Source of the DNA: Tetraselmis striata
Taxonomy: Eukaryota > Chlorophyta > Chlorodendrophyceae > Chlorodendrales > Chlorodendraceae
NCBI GenBank assembly: GCA_006384855.1
Contig: VCJN01002894.1
Coordinates: 1-64,000, forward strand
Direction of reading: 5' to 3'
Length of the DNA stretch: 64,000 bases
Shown: one piece after another, positions 49,357-60,993 of the stretch
How positions within the stretch are numbered: position 1 is the stretch's first letter
Layout: every line of letters begins with the position of its first letter
Made by a program: the position numbers and the translations under genes
The notes under the pieces: model-generated
Told to the model about the DNA's origin: nothing
Databases searched by the model: none
What the model saw: the letters and a program-made list of their open reading frames with translations, nothing else

Positions 49357-49776
49357 ATGCATAGGGTGTTCGCACGCGGCGGCAGGATGGCGCGGATGCT
49401 GTGCAGCGCGCGGGAGTGTGGCGGGGCACTGCCGCGTTGGTCGTCGGGTCGCAACGACGGCATCGGCGGCGACCCCCGCAGGTGCGCCCCCCCCCCCCCC
49501 CCCCCCCCCCTTCAACCTACGCACACAACAACCTCCCGCCCAACTCGGATCTTGGCTTCAATTTTAGTAGCAGCCGCGACATAGATTGTTGTTTGAGGCG
49601 GGCGGGTTCCGGGAAAGCTGAGGAGGGGAAGCGGCCGGTCGCCCCCGCAGGCTGTCGTTCCTGGGATGGGCCGCCGCGATGTCGGCCGTCACGCCGCCGC
49701 CGGCCAGAGTACGACGCAGACCTCCACGTGGCTCCGCCGGTCGCGCGTATGCCGCTGCCCCTGGCAGCAATGCACA
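49357..49776 (+). other. Possible 5' exons of the helicase gene
   Basis: ATG 49357 opens a basic, Ser/Arg/Ala-rich frame (MHRVFARGGRMARMLCSARE) that stops at a donor-like CAG/GTGCGCC at 49481, followed at once by a poly-C run as at other donors here. A candidate second exon is 49651-49776 (phase-compatible, rich in Ala, Pro and Arg, donor GTGAGT). Together they would form an organelle-targeting leader. I could not find an acceptor that joins this in phase to the helicase frame at 49948, so the link is unproven. Confidence 0.3.
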
Positions 49777-49947
49777 GTGAGTGGCTCCCTTACCCTCCCT
49801 GTCACCTCCCGGAGATGGCTGCTTCCGTGCTGCCGCCCTGCGCACCAGCATTGAGGGGTTGCTTACCTGTACCTCGGCCGCGAGGGTGCAGCAAGCGCGC
49901 CATGAGCCTCCGACAGTGGCGACGCTGAACTGGGTGGGGAATGGGGC

Positions 49948-52900
49948 ATGGACAGTGGGGTGCAGGAGGCAGGCGCCGAGCAGGGGCGGGAGCGGCCCGC
50001 TGACAGCGCGGCCGGCCTGCTGGTGGGGCTGAGCGCGGAGCAGCAGGGGGTGGTGCTGGCGCCCCAGGCGGCGGCGCTGCGCGTGGTGGCGGGCCCGGGC
50101 AGCGGCAAGACGCGGGTGCTGACCACACGCGTCGCGCATCTGCTGGAGCAGGGCCTCAAACCCTGGCAGGTGCGGTTCGGCACATGCACATGTTTGTGAG
50201 AGGGGATAGGAAGGGGAAGGGGGGGGGGGGGGGGGGGGGGGGTTGATGGGAATGCTCCAGGGTTGACATGCGGGATCCCGCCCCGCCCGCTGCGACCCGG
50301 TGGAGCAGGTGCTCGCCATCACCTTCACCAATAAGAGCGCTCGCGAGCTGAAGTCGCGCCTGGCGGACATGATGGACCCCATCCAGGCGGGTCTCATCAC
50401 GACAGGTGCGCCTGCAGCCAACGGTGGACGTTGGTAGGTGATTGGACCGGGTGAGCTGGGGGTTGGTCCGGCGCTCGGGGCCCTGGGGGGGGGGGGGGGG
50501 GAGGGGGTTCATGTACCATATAGGGTCTCTGGTACCCTACCTTGTGGCTCATCCTGCGAATGGCGCTGTGACACTGTTCGTAGGTCTAGCTTGGGTCTCA
50601 CTGGAGAAATTGGGCGGTAGAGTGGACATTGGAGTTTCCTAGCGTGCATGTGGGCAGATGGGCTGTGGATTGCTATTGCCGGGGGGTGGGCGCAGGGGGT
50701 GTGGGGGTTCAATCGTGAGCCAGGGTCGAGGCGCACTAGCATGTATGCACCCTAAACCTGAAACCCTGGGATGTATGCTCCGCCGGGTATGTGGTATAAA
50801 GAACCTTGGGAATGCAATAGGCCGTGATTAGGCTATTGGGTTTTGATTTGGGTTGTGTGCGTTAGGAGGTCTAGGAATGCGATGACTATGTGTAGGGGGG
50901 GGGGGGGGGGGGGGGTGTTCAAGCGTAATTTAGGGATTACCTTACCCTAGCATGTGCTGTCAACCATGGAATTTCGGGTCCCAGGGTATGTGTGCTGTTC
51001 TGATGACTGTCACATAGGCGTAGTTTCTCTCTGTTAACGAAAGGGGGAGGGAGTAGGGGGGGGGGGGGGGGGGGGGGGGTCCCGTGGGACCGAGCGCTGG
51101 GCAAGCAGGCTTGCAGCGGGCCGCCCTGAGCGGCGGGGTTCGGCACCTGGCCAGGCACCTTCCACTCCGTGGCCCAGCGCATGATCCGGCGCGAGATCCA
51201 GCAGCTGCCGGAGGCGGCGCGGCGCGGGCTGACGCCCAGCTTCACCATCCTGGACGCCGATGATAGCAAGAAGCTGCTGGCGGGCGTCATCAAGGAGCTG
51301 GACCCCACCATCGAGGTGTGGCGCCCGCCCCGGCCCGTCCTGCACCCAATGCTGCATCGCCGCCAATACCGGTCCAATTGATTCACGGGCTTGGTGCCCC
51401 ACCCCTTCCCCCCCCAATAACCACCCATGAAGCCACCTATTTTGTGCCTTTCGATGCAAGTGCACCCATGCAACCGGTAATGCATTGTTGCATGCAAGCC
51501 CGTGAGCGCTCACGTTGTCCCGGACACCTTGCCACAAGACAACTCCAACACAATCACAATCATACGGTTGACGATCTTGCGAGATCCGGAACGCCGCGCC
51601 TCCGGAGAGGGGTCAGAGCTACTTCGCAAAGTGTTCTTCCAGCTTGACACCAAGCGAATGATAAGCGCAGCCATTGCCAGCTTTGGGTGCTGGCTGGCAG
51701 GCCGCTGCGTTGGGCGGCGGGGGGTAGTCATGCCGTGCTGTCCGATGAGCACATGCTCAGGGGTTTCCGATTGCACGGCACACTGTGTAGCCGCCCCCCG
51801 GCAAATTTCTCACCGAGAAGCACAATCTCTGCTGCTGACATCTCTCACTACCCGCTGTGCCTTTCCGGCCCCTCACTGGGTTGTCTGTGTTACAGCAAGT
51901 GAGGTCGCAGGCGCGAAAGTACCAGGTGCACCCCCCCCCCCCCCCCCCCCCTGGCCCCTTTACCTTCCCGATCTGTAAAGCGGGCGGCAGAGCTGACCCT
52001 CTGTGACATGCCGGAACGCCAGCCATGCTGGTCTTGCCCAACAGTGGGTGCCGGCGCGATAGTCACAAGATTTTTGCAAATAACAACTGCCTTGCCAACA
52101 TGCCAAGGGATCAAATGAAATAGGCAAAACCATGCTAAACAGGGAAACAACTTGGAGTGTCCCTGCTATAGCTTGAATGCCGTCCTGTTCTGGGGCTCCT
52201 TTGGGGCACGCTATTGGGCTAGTTCAACCGTACCGATTACATTATTAGAGGCCGTTTTTGGTGGCCCTTTTTGGGCCATATTTGGGGGACGTGTGAGGGG
52301 TTGTATGAGGGGTTCTTACCGGTGCCTCAACATCCGTACACGCCCCCCCCCCCCCCCCCCCCCCCCCTTTCTCCTTCTTTCCCCTTCGTGAAGCTTGTCC
52401 ACCCCTCCGCCTGCCTCCGCAGCTCCAAATCAGTAACCTGAAGAACAGCAGCGAGTGGGGGCTTGACGGCAACAAGGCGGAGGCCGCCTTTCTCCGGAGC
52501 GCGAGGGGCCGGCTACAGATGAAGGTGCAGCTGGGGGCGGTGGTCGACCGGTGCGTCGGCGGTGACCCCACCGGCAGGATTGACATGACCCGGGCGGCGT
52601 ACCCAGCGTTACTACTTGGGAGGCATGCGGTCAATGTGGCGCGAGCCCACACATGGCGCGCCAGTGTCCCCCTCTGCTTTATGTGTGTGCGTGTACTTGC
52701 GCTCCTAGTATAGCATGTGTGCCGACACGGTATTATACGAAGAACACTGCCGGTAACAATATCCGCGCACCCTGCCAGGGGTCAAATCTAGACAAAACCA
52801 TTCCTGGCCTATAGCGGATGTCGCCATACGGTGCCGATGCACCTTAAAGAAGATCTCTTATTATAACCATCAAATTGGGCTTGCTAGCAACCTATAAGAT

Positions 52901-55048
52901 CATTCGCTATAGTTCCGCCATGCTTTCGTCTCTGGCAGGCAGGGCAAGTTCTCATTCGCGGCATTCGTATTACCGCGGCAGCACTCGTAGCCGCAATGGG
53001 AGTCTTGCGGCGGGGTTTCTCATAGGTTAGCTGGCACCCTAACATGCAGTTGACAACGAGGTGGCGCTAGGGAGCGGCTGATGAGAGAGCAAGCCCCGAA
53101 GAGGAATGGCCTTATGTCTAGTGTTATCCCCCTGCTAGCATTTCACCCCAGGGGAGCGTCCGGCCGCCGCGCTCACCCCGGGCGCTGAGTGCACTGCTGG
53201 CATGGGGGGCAGGTACGAGGCGGCGCTGCGAGCAAACAACGCGATGGACTTTGACGACATCTTGCCGCTGGCGGTGGCCATCTTGCGTCACTGCCCCTCC
53301 GTGCTGGAGTACTACCAGGCGCGCTGGAAGCACGTGCTGGTGGACGAGTTCCAGGACACCAACTCGGGGCAGTACGAGTTTGTGCGCTCCCGCTCAAATG
53401 CATCTTGCGCGCCTCGCCTCTCGCCCACGCATTGCTGCTGCCCCCCTGCGGCCCACAACAGGCGAAGTTGCGAGTGTCTCACCATGACCTCCTAGCTAGG
53501 TAGAGAAAAACAGTGAGCAGCCATACACGGATCGGCTGTATAGGTATAGGTTTGTATTGGATAGGGTAGCTGTGTGTTGTATGATAGGATATATTGTATG
53601 TTGTATGATTGTTGGCTATATATGACTATACGTATTGTATGATACATGGCCATATGACTACAACTGACTGTATGTTATGTACATTCATTATACAGACGTA
53701 TATATCTTCGCACCGGGGATTTGTGGAGGTGCCCCTACCTCTTGGGTTGCGGAGTACCTGTATTAGCATAAACGTGAAAAGCAGGTACCAAAAATTCATA
53801 TAGTACAAAGAAACATATAAAAAAACAGGTCACGTCTCGCTGAATCAGCACTACAAACGCGCTGCGGTACCGCGTTATTTTGGCGTATCAAACGGATATC
53901 AAGCGTGCCTGGGCTAGAATACACGCGCGCCCATTCAGAAACCAGCCGTACTTGCACCTGTACCGTGAAATCAAACGAGCGAATATCGAACGTTTGACGG
54001 TTCATTCACGAAGGTGCAACACGCGAGGATGGAGGAGGGCGGAGGACGGACGGACGGACGCCTCAGATTTCGTAACGAAACCGCGGTGCCAACGGTATCG
54101 TTTCGCTCACACTGCGGGCGATTTCGGACCGCCTCCTCCTTTTTCTCCGCTCAACCCAAGAGGTAGGGGAATCTAGATATTTATGTGACTACATTTTACT
54201 ATATGACACTGTATGACTACGACTATTGCATGATATCTGACTATGTTTGTGTTGTATGATAGGATAGGATAGGTGTGTACTGTATGTAACCGCAAACAAG
54301 TGTACATGACATGTGGACATTGACGTCTTGGATTCATGTTATGGGCTAGACACGCGCAGCTCTAACCCCGCTAACGGGCATCACCCGGGCCCAATTGGGT
54401 GCCCGCCGATTATAGCCCCAAGATTATTATCGTAAGCATTATTATACAACGCACATCTCAATCATAATGTATGATTATGACATCAGTCTTATTACTATCT
54501 GTCAAGTACATACCTGTATGAGCTTCTAAACGGGAAAGCGCCGCCATCCTGCTTATGGCGGGAATGACGAATGCATGCACCTGTACGGGAAGCATCGCAG
54601 TGTTGAATTGTCGCTTGGGAGAGGCCCACCGTACGCCCCAGATGGAGCAACCGGTGCTGCTGCCCGGTTGGCGCCTACCAGTGAATGCATACATACGGGT
54701 GTGCACATGTGGTCCAGTCCCCGACTGTTGGGAAGTTGGTGTAGTTTAGGACCCCAGCTCGTACATGCCTTTGCGATGCCTCTTGTACAGACACTTCTAC
54801 CGACACACCTCGTGCGGCCGAACCGCCTCTCCCTCCCTCACCGCTCCACCCTGGCGCCCCCGCGCAGGTGCGGCTGCTGGCCTCCGCGCGGGGGGAGGTC
54901 TTTGTTGTGGGCGACCCCGACCAGGCCATCTATAGCTGGCGCGGGGCCGACGTGGACAACATGGTGAACAACATGGAGGTCGACTTTCGCGGCGTCATGA
55001 CGCTGCAGCTGCGAGACAACTACCGGTGAGAAGCCCCCCCCCCCCCCC

Positions 55049-55083
<35 letters not shown>

Positions 55084-58000
55084 CATCATCAGATTGTAAG
55101 CCACCTAACCCGCCCATAACGACTGACAAGACATGTGGACGAAGACTCTCGCGCCGATCTCGATCTGTGAGTACCCAACATGAGCATCGGATCCATGTAT
55201 ACTGTGCCAACAGATTTCCTTCGCCGACCCCAAAACACGTTGCTTTGCAACATTGCGTGGATCACATTTCCGAGCTTTGTTCGTGGTATGTCGTCCTGAT
55301 GAACTCCTTCCCAAGGAAGGGGGGGGGGGGGGGCAGTAGATTCTTGACTGAAATGGCGCTGAGCGTGTGTGTGCCCGCTGCCCTGGAAAGGTCGACGTCC
55401 ACCATCTGCGCCGCCGCGGATGCGGTCATACGCAACGGCGCCACCGGCATCCAGGGCCGCACGGCGCTTCGGGCAAGGCTGGGCGCAGGGGCGCCCATCC
55501 GGCTCATCACCGCGGCGGACGACCGCGAGGAGGCCGCCGCCGTGGCGTCAGCCATTGGCAGGCTGGCCAACGCGGGCACGTCCATGAGCGACATGGCGGT
55601 GCTGTTCCGCGCCAACGCCCAAGCCAAGGCCCTGGAGGATGCGCTGGTGCGGGGCGCCACCCCCATGCAGCCGTCCCTTGCCATGCTGCTTGCCTCATTA
55701 TGCTTCATTATGCCTCATTATGCGTGCAATTACATTCATACCGTAATCAGCACGCTTTGGGTCTGCTGTGTACAACTGCTTTCCACCCCAGACCTCGTGA
55801 AATCGCGAAGGAGAATGAAAGACTATAATCGTCTTATACGACATATATCACAATTTAGTATGCACCACGAATCTATCATGTCTCAATGGTGCTCAACAGT
55901 TCATTGTTCAACCGGCGACCGGCGAACCCAATTCAATACGGTAGATATGCTGCTTGCTTTGTTGCATATATCTGTTATTGAGTGAAGAGCTGTTCCACAA
56001 TTGCCGCCTAATCCTTGCCCGGTGCCGTCATCGTGGGTATACGGCCTACCCGGCCAAAGAACTGTGGTACTTGCCGCAGCCCACCATAGATACGTGTCAA
56101 CAATGCGGAGTACGTATACACTTGGCACACACTCACCGCAAATTATGTTATTGGAGAGCGATTGTGTGTATATGATTGTCTCTCACTGGTACCATATAAC
56201 CAATACATGGTTGACATTTGTTACATGTATAACCAATTGCTTTGGGCCAGCTTGACATGGTTGTCTTGCCCCCTCCTCCCAAAGACGAGGGGAACGTATG
56301 TGTATCGGGAAACATATGAGAATATATATGCAGGGCATTAGCACAGGACCCCCCTAGTCGATTGTGCAGAATAATTAAGTTCTGAGTTTTCGACCCGCGG
56401 GCCCAATTAAATATGTGCTGATGATATGTGAACGTATGTCATTTCATTTGCATCCCAACATTTGGCACATGCCCCTCCGCCTACTACCCCCCCCTCTGTA
56501 ACAGTGCGGTAGCCTGGCTCGCCACTGAGGGGTGGCGCATTGTCACGGCGGCAGATTCAGGCGGGGGTTCCGTACCGCCTTGAGTCGGGCGTCAAGTACT
56601 GGAGCCGCATCGAGGTGAAGGACCTCGTGATGTACTTGCGCCTCGTGGCGTCCCCCACGGACAACCTTGCGCTCCTCCGCGTCATCAACGTGCCGGCGCG
56701 CAAGCTGGGCTCCAAGTCGGTGGAAAGGCTCGCCGCGTGGGCGGAGGCGCGCGGCTGCACGCTGGCTCAGGTACGATGTTACGCGAGCCTCGTGCGCACG
56801 CCTCTCGGCCTTGAATGTCATTGTGCATTGTTGTAGTCAACCCACTCCTGGCACATGAAAGAGAGGGTTTTTCATGCCAATGCGGGAGTATGATGTTCTA
56901 CTAAGGCAATGACTTGGATGGCTCATTCTGTTCCGACCATAAACATGTATATGCCTTGCTATCTGCAACTTCTTTCGTGCAATGAGGATTCGCAGAGGAA
57001 TCGCAGAGGGTTTGTGAATTTCCTCGCTACGTTTACGGTATGGCTGGACGGGTATTGTCGTAGTTCAGCAGTCTTCACTACGACGACATCATTACGGTAA
57101 AGGTGTAGGTCATTGGACTACTCGTGCATATGGTCCTGCACGCGTACTCGGAGACCAGAAGTGCTTTCGGAGCCCCGGACCACAACTATTATTTTGGGGC
57201 TGGCTTGTGCAAGATGAATCCGCTGCGAATCTATCCTCGTCGTGGTCTTGTGGAAAGGCGTAGTAGTAGTAGTATCACACGTGGTATCTCCACATGGGGA
57301 ATCAACCCCCAAATGCGGATGCCTTTTGGAGATGCATCATCGCCTCAATTGCGGCGACAAAAAATGGCAAAGACGCTGCAACATTGAAGGGCGGTGTGTA
57401 TTTGCTGTGATACCGCCGAATTCGATGTCAATTTGTTGTGACATTGTGAAGTTTGACATTGCGAAAAATAAATATGAAATGTCAAACATTCCGTATTCGC
57501 ACACACCTGAAGCGTCATATGGTGTGCTGTGCTGGGGCTATTCAGCCGGTGGAACGTGCCATGTTTGGACAAGTGGATAAGTGCTGCCATTCGAAAAGAG
57601 CGCAAGCGAACGGCGGCGCGGCCATTGACACACAGCCCGCCCTTGCAGGCGCTCCTCGGGGATCTGGAGGGCGCTCCGACGCTGCCTGATTTGCCATCTG
57701 CAAAGGAGTTGGGGGTGACCGCCGCGGCGCGCAAGGTTACCCACCCGCCCTTCCACCTGTTGCCCCATGCACAATGAACTCATATGTCGCGGAAGCGCAT
57801 TGAGCTCAAATGAGCAAAAAAAATCACACTCGGCGGTATCGGTGTATGTGAATAAAATATGTAGACTTACGCGTCTCGCCCTTTTACGTCGCCCTTTTAC
57901 GTCGAAAATATGAAACCGGCGGCCGACACTAAATACTTAAACCCCCCGCCCTTCTCTCCCGTTGCCATATATCAACTTTGTTATACAAGCCCACACTGGC

Positions 58001-60993
58001 GAAGTGTGGCTGCTAATCCGGTCGTTTGTGTTGCCAGGGCGTGGCGCAACTGCGTGAAGCGGTCTGGTCAGCGCGCCGTGTGGCCACCGCGGAGTCGGAC
58101 CCGAGCGTCGTCCTTGATCAGCTTATCCAGGAGGTGGGCTACCTCGACTGGGTGATGGAGGGGCGCTGCGGCGAGGGCGACGAGGAGCAGCGCTGGCAGA
58201 ACGTGGAGCAGCTGCTGGACACGCTGAAGGAGCTTCCGGTGCGCATTGTCCACCCTCCGCCGTGCCCTCTTCCCCACCTGCCAACGTACTATCGTTCGCA
58301 TCATTTATACTCGTACGAGAGTCGCTATCTTCGAGAATCGCGCGTTTCTGCGTGTACGCCTGCCGTGGCATTGTATCGAGAAAGAAAATACGCGTGCGCT
58401 TTTGCCCGGTAGGTCTCGGATATACGACTCTTTATGTCAATTTGGGCGTTCGAGTAATAGTGTCTGGGTAGTTCGGAACAGGCTGCCCGTCAGGCTGTCG
58501 CCGAGTGAACAGTACTTCCCGGGGTTACTGTTTTGGGTACCAGTAAACGCACAAGGTCTTCGCAACTAGCATACTGACATTCTTATATCCGCTCGACTAT
58601 CTTAGCGAACTGGAAGTAGCAGACTTCAATTCTTTTAAAACTCGCGAGTTTTCTTTTTAAAACTCGCGAGCGGGATACAGAGCTCGGCCCTTCCGAGGAC
58701 CACTTCCGATGTCCATTTAGTTTTTTCACCCCGGCCCGGCCCTCGCAGGAGAAGATCTACGCAGACAGTCTGGAGACGTTGGAGCCAGACAGCGACTCGT
58801 CCGATGCGCCCGAAGCGCGTGGTAGCCTTCCCGGCGCTGCGGAAATTTGTGAACGAGGTGACGCTGCAGACGGACGAGGACACGGCCGCGTCGGCGGAGG
58901 CGGAGGGCGGCGCGGTGCGGCTGATGACGCTGCACGCCGCCAAGGGGCTTGAGTTTCCGGTTGTTTTCATCGCCGGCTGCGAGGAGGGGCTTTTGCCGAT
59001 GCAATGGGTGCGCCCCGCTTATGCCCAAGGCCCTCCCCCGAGCTGACTTTTCCTGTCCCGGCCCTTGTCCGCTACCGGTCGGCACTAGCTCTCGGCTCAT
59101 CACCCGCATTTTTTGAGTTCTTGCGTCCGCCCAAAAGGGCTAAAGCCGACGACGCGGGTCCCGACCACTCGCAGGGCGACAACGTCGATGACACGCGCAT
59201 GGAGGAGGAGCGGCGCCTCTTCTACGTGGGCATCACGCGCGCCGAGCAGCAGCTCATCCTGTCGCACGCCATGAGGCGCATGCGCCCGGTCTCAGGCGCC
59301 GGCATGATGGGTTTCAACGTCAAGGTGAGACCAACTCATCGCCTGACGATTGGATAAGCAATTGATGAGTCCACTCTTCGTAGTAGTTACGCGAGCTTGC
59401 GCAGGGCGTCACGGGGGACGTATAACAGTAACTAGTAGCGACTGCACCTATATCAGTACTACGTCCGAAAGTATGCCAGACCCCGATCCGACCGGGCTTA
59501 GACTCCAGCCTGTGTACCTCAGAGTAGATCAGCGACTAGACATATTTGACTGACTGTGCGGCCGACTCGTGCAGCCGAGCCCATACCTGCGCGACATCGA
59601 GCGGGCGGTGCGCCTGGAGCCGCTCAGGAGTTCCACGAAGCTCAGGGCGCCGCGGATGCCGGTGCGAGAAGTCGGCCAGCAACGGCGGCTTGCTAGCACC
59701 ACGCCCCTATCCGCTGCCCGCTCGACCTCCCCCGCAGGCAGCGTCGGCACACGAGCCACATTCTCAGACGAGAGGCCCCGCACCAGCCCCGCCAATCGCG
59801 CGGGGGCGGCTTCCACATCCGTCGAGAGCGCTCGAGCTTCCCCGTCCGAGCCGGGCAGTCGTGCCGGCTCGCCGACCGCATTCGACGAGCGCACTCGAGC
59901 TCCACAGCCTAGCCCCGCCAATGGTGCCGGGTTGCCTGCCACAATCGACGATGAGAGGCATCGGCCACTCTCGCCCGGCTCGACCAATCGCGCCAAGTCG
60001 CCGGCCGTATTCGACGACAGCACTCGACATTCCTCGCTAGCCTCGACCAGTCTCGCCGGCTCGCCGTCCGCATTCGACGAGAACACGCGGGCGGCATTTG
60101 GCTCGACCGCGTCCCGCAGCTGGGACGAAATCGAGAGGCAGTTTTTGGCGGCGGAGGCCGGCGAGGCGGCGCTGCTGTCATCGTCCGACGAAGAGTACGC
60201 CTCTCTCCTCGGCCGTCAGTACTATTCGGAGCCGCCCCGGGCTGACTTAGCGGAGCCGAGCCGTATGGAGAGGTCCAAGAAGACGGGCGCCCCCGGAAGC
60301 TTTCTCTCCATGGCATCTGAGCCTCCGACGCGGAAGTTGGAAGAGCCTCCCAGCAGCAACAGCGGCGGCCGTGACGTCGAGCCCGCGCACGTAAGATCCT
60401 CGACGGGTGGCGTTAGCAGCGGCCGCCGCCGCAGCAAGCCCGCCGATCCTGGGCCACCGGCTCCGGGTACTCCCGTACTCGCCCGTGGCCACAACCGCGC
60501 GCCGCAGAGCCCGGGGAGGGGCACTGGCCCCCGGCCCACGTCGCCAGGCTCTCAGATGCCGCCGTTTGCCGCCGTGCAGCGCACCGGCCGCATCTCGTCT
60601 GGCTGGCTGGCCATGATGTCGAGCGGCCTGGAGGCGGCGGCGCCTGTCGATTCGCGAGAAGGGGCGGCCAGCCCGCCGGTGGAGTGCGAGGCTCCAAAGA
60701 CAACGCAAGCCGGGGCTTCTCGCAACGCGGAGGGACCGCCGAGGCACCCGGAGCAGATCCTGCCAGATCGACATCAACAAGGCGAACCCGCGACGGCGGC
60801 AGGTGACTCGGGAGACGCGGCCCTTTCAGCACAGCGACGAGACGTGCCGGACAAGCGAGGGGTCGCGAATGCCAGAGGCGAGCCCCCCGCGGCGTCGCTC
60901 GCGTACCACATGGCGGCGGTGCTTTCGCAACGCGCCGAAAGGCACCAGCAGCATCGCAAAGGCTGCCGTGACAGCGGTCTCAGGGACCAGTAG
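49948..60993 (+). CDS. UvrD/PcrA-type superfamily 1 DNA helicase with long disordered tail
   Basis: Exons with agreeing phases: 49948-50169, 50309-50405, 51155-51315, 51896-51925 (30-nt microexon), 52423-52550, 53213-53381, 54868-55025, 55391-55646, 56555-56770, 57649-57735, 58038-58238, about 58789-59007, about 59119-59324, 59575-60993 (TAG); roughly 1,190 residues. Motifs: GPGSGKT (Walker A, 50092-50112), [15 protein letters not shown] (Ia), GTFHS (Ic), VDEFQDTN (II, 53340-53363), [15 protein letters not shown] (III), LRDNYRS (IV), then [16 protein letters not shown] and [17 protein letters not shown] (V), [14 protein letters not shown] (VI, 59202-59243) and the PSPYLRDI end motif. Such enzymes unwind DNA 3'-5' with ATP in repair, restart or removal of recombinase filaments. 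Plant relatives are nuclear or organellar; the possible leader at 49357 would favour an organelle. The ATG at 49948 gives a short N-terminus before LSAEQQGVV (Q-motif) but may be internal to a longer gene. Confidence 0.9.
51896..51925 (+). other. 30-nt in-frame microexon of the helicase
   Basis: Flanked by TACAG and GTGCAC, with phase 0 on both sides; encodes [10 protein letters not shown]. It bridges DPTIE of the preceding exon and LQISNLKN of the next, filling the point where UvrD proteins have a short helix before the conserved IS-x-x-KN motif. The donor is followed immediately by a 22-base poly-C run. Confidence 0.6.
52855..53030 (+). repeat. Intronic repeat E, copy 3 (helicase intron)
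   Basis: Shares ATCAAATTGGGCTTGC, ATTCGCTATAGTTCCGCC, TCTGGCAGGCAGGGCAAG and TCATTCGCGGC with copies at 5575 and 12815, again in an intron in sense orientation. Confidence 0.72.
53570..54290 (+). repeat. TGTATGA-rich repeats in a 1.5-kb helicase intron
   Basis: Two blocks, about 53573-53680 and 54180-54290, share TGTGTTGTATGATAGGATA and many TATGACTA units. Between them is unrelated sequence, so this looks like a local duplication of a simple-sequence block. Confidence 0.55.
55051..55081 (+). repeat. (CA)n microsatellite after a 5' splice site
   Basis: A CA dinucleotide run follows a poly-C run that itself begins about ten bases after the donor at 55026. Confidence 0.85.
58641..58672 (+). 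repeat. Short direct repeat
   Basis: TTTTAAAACTCGCGAG occurs twice in a row with a 5-6-base spacer in the intron before the motif V exon. The CTCGCGAG core is palindromic. Confidence 0.75.
59734..60114 (+). repeat. Six degenerate 21-22-residue repeats in the helicase tail
   Basis: The coding sequence shows six successive units of the pattern AGSPxxFDExTRxxxxSPxxxR (for example [36 protein letters not shown]). Units differ by many substitutions yet keep the Ala-Gly start, the acidic pair and the Arg end, indicating an old in-frame tandem expansion of about 63-66 bases. Confidence 0.78.
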
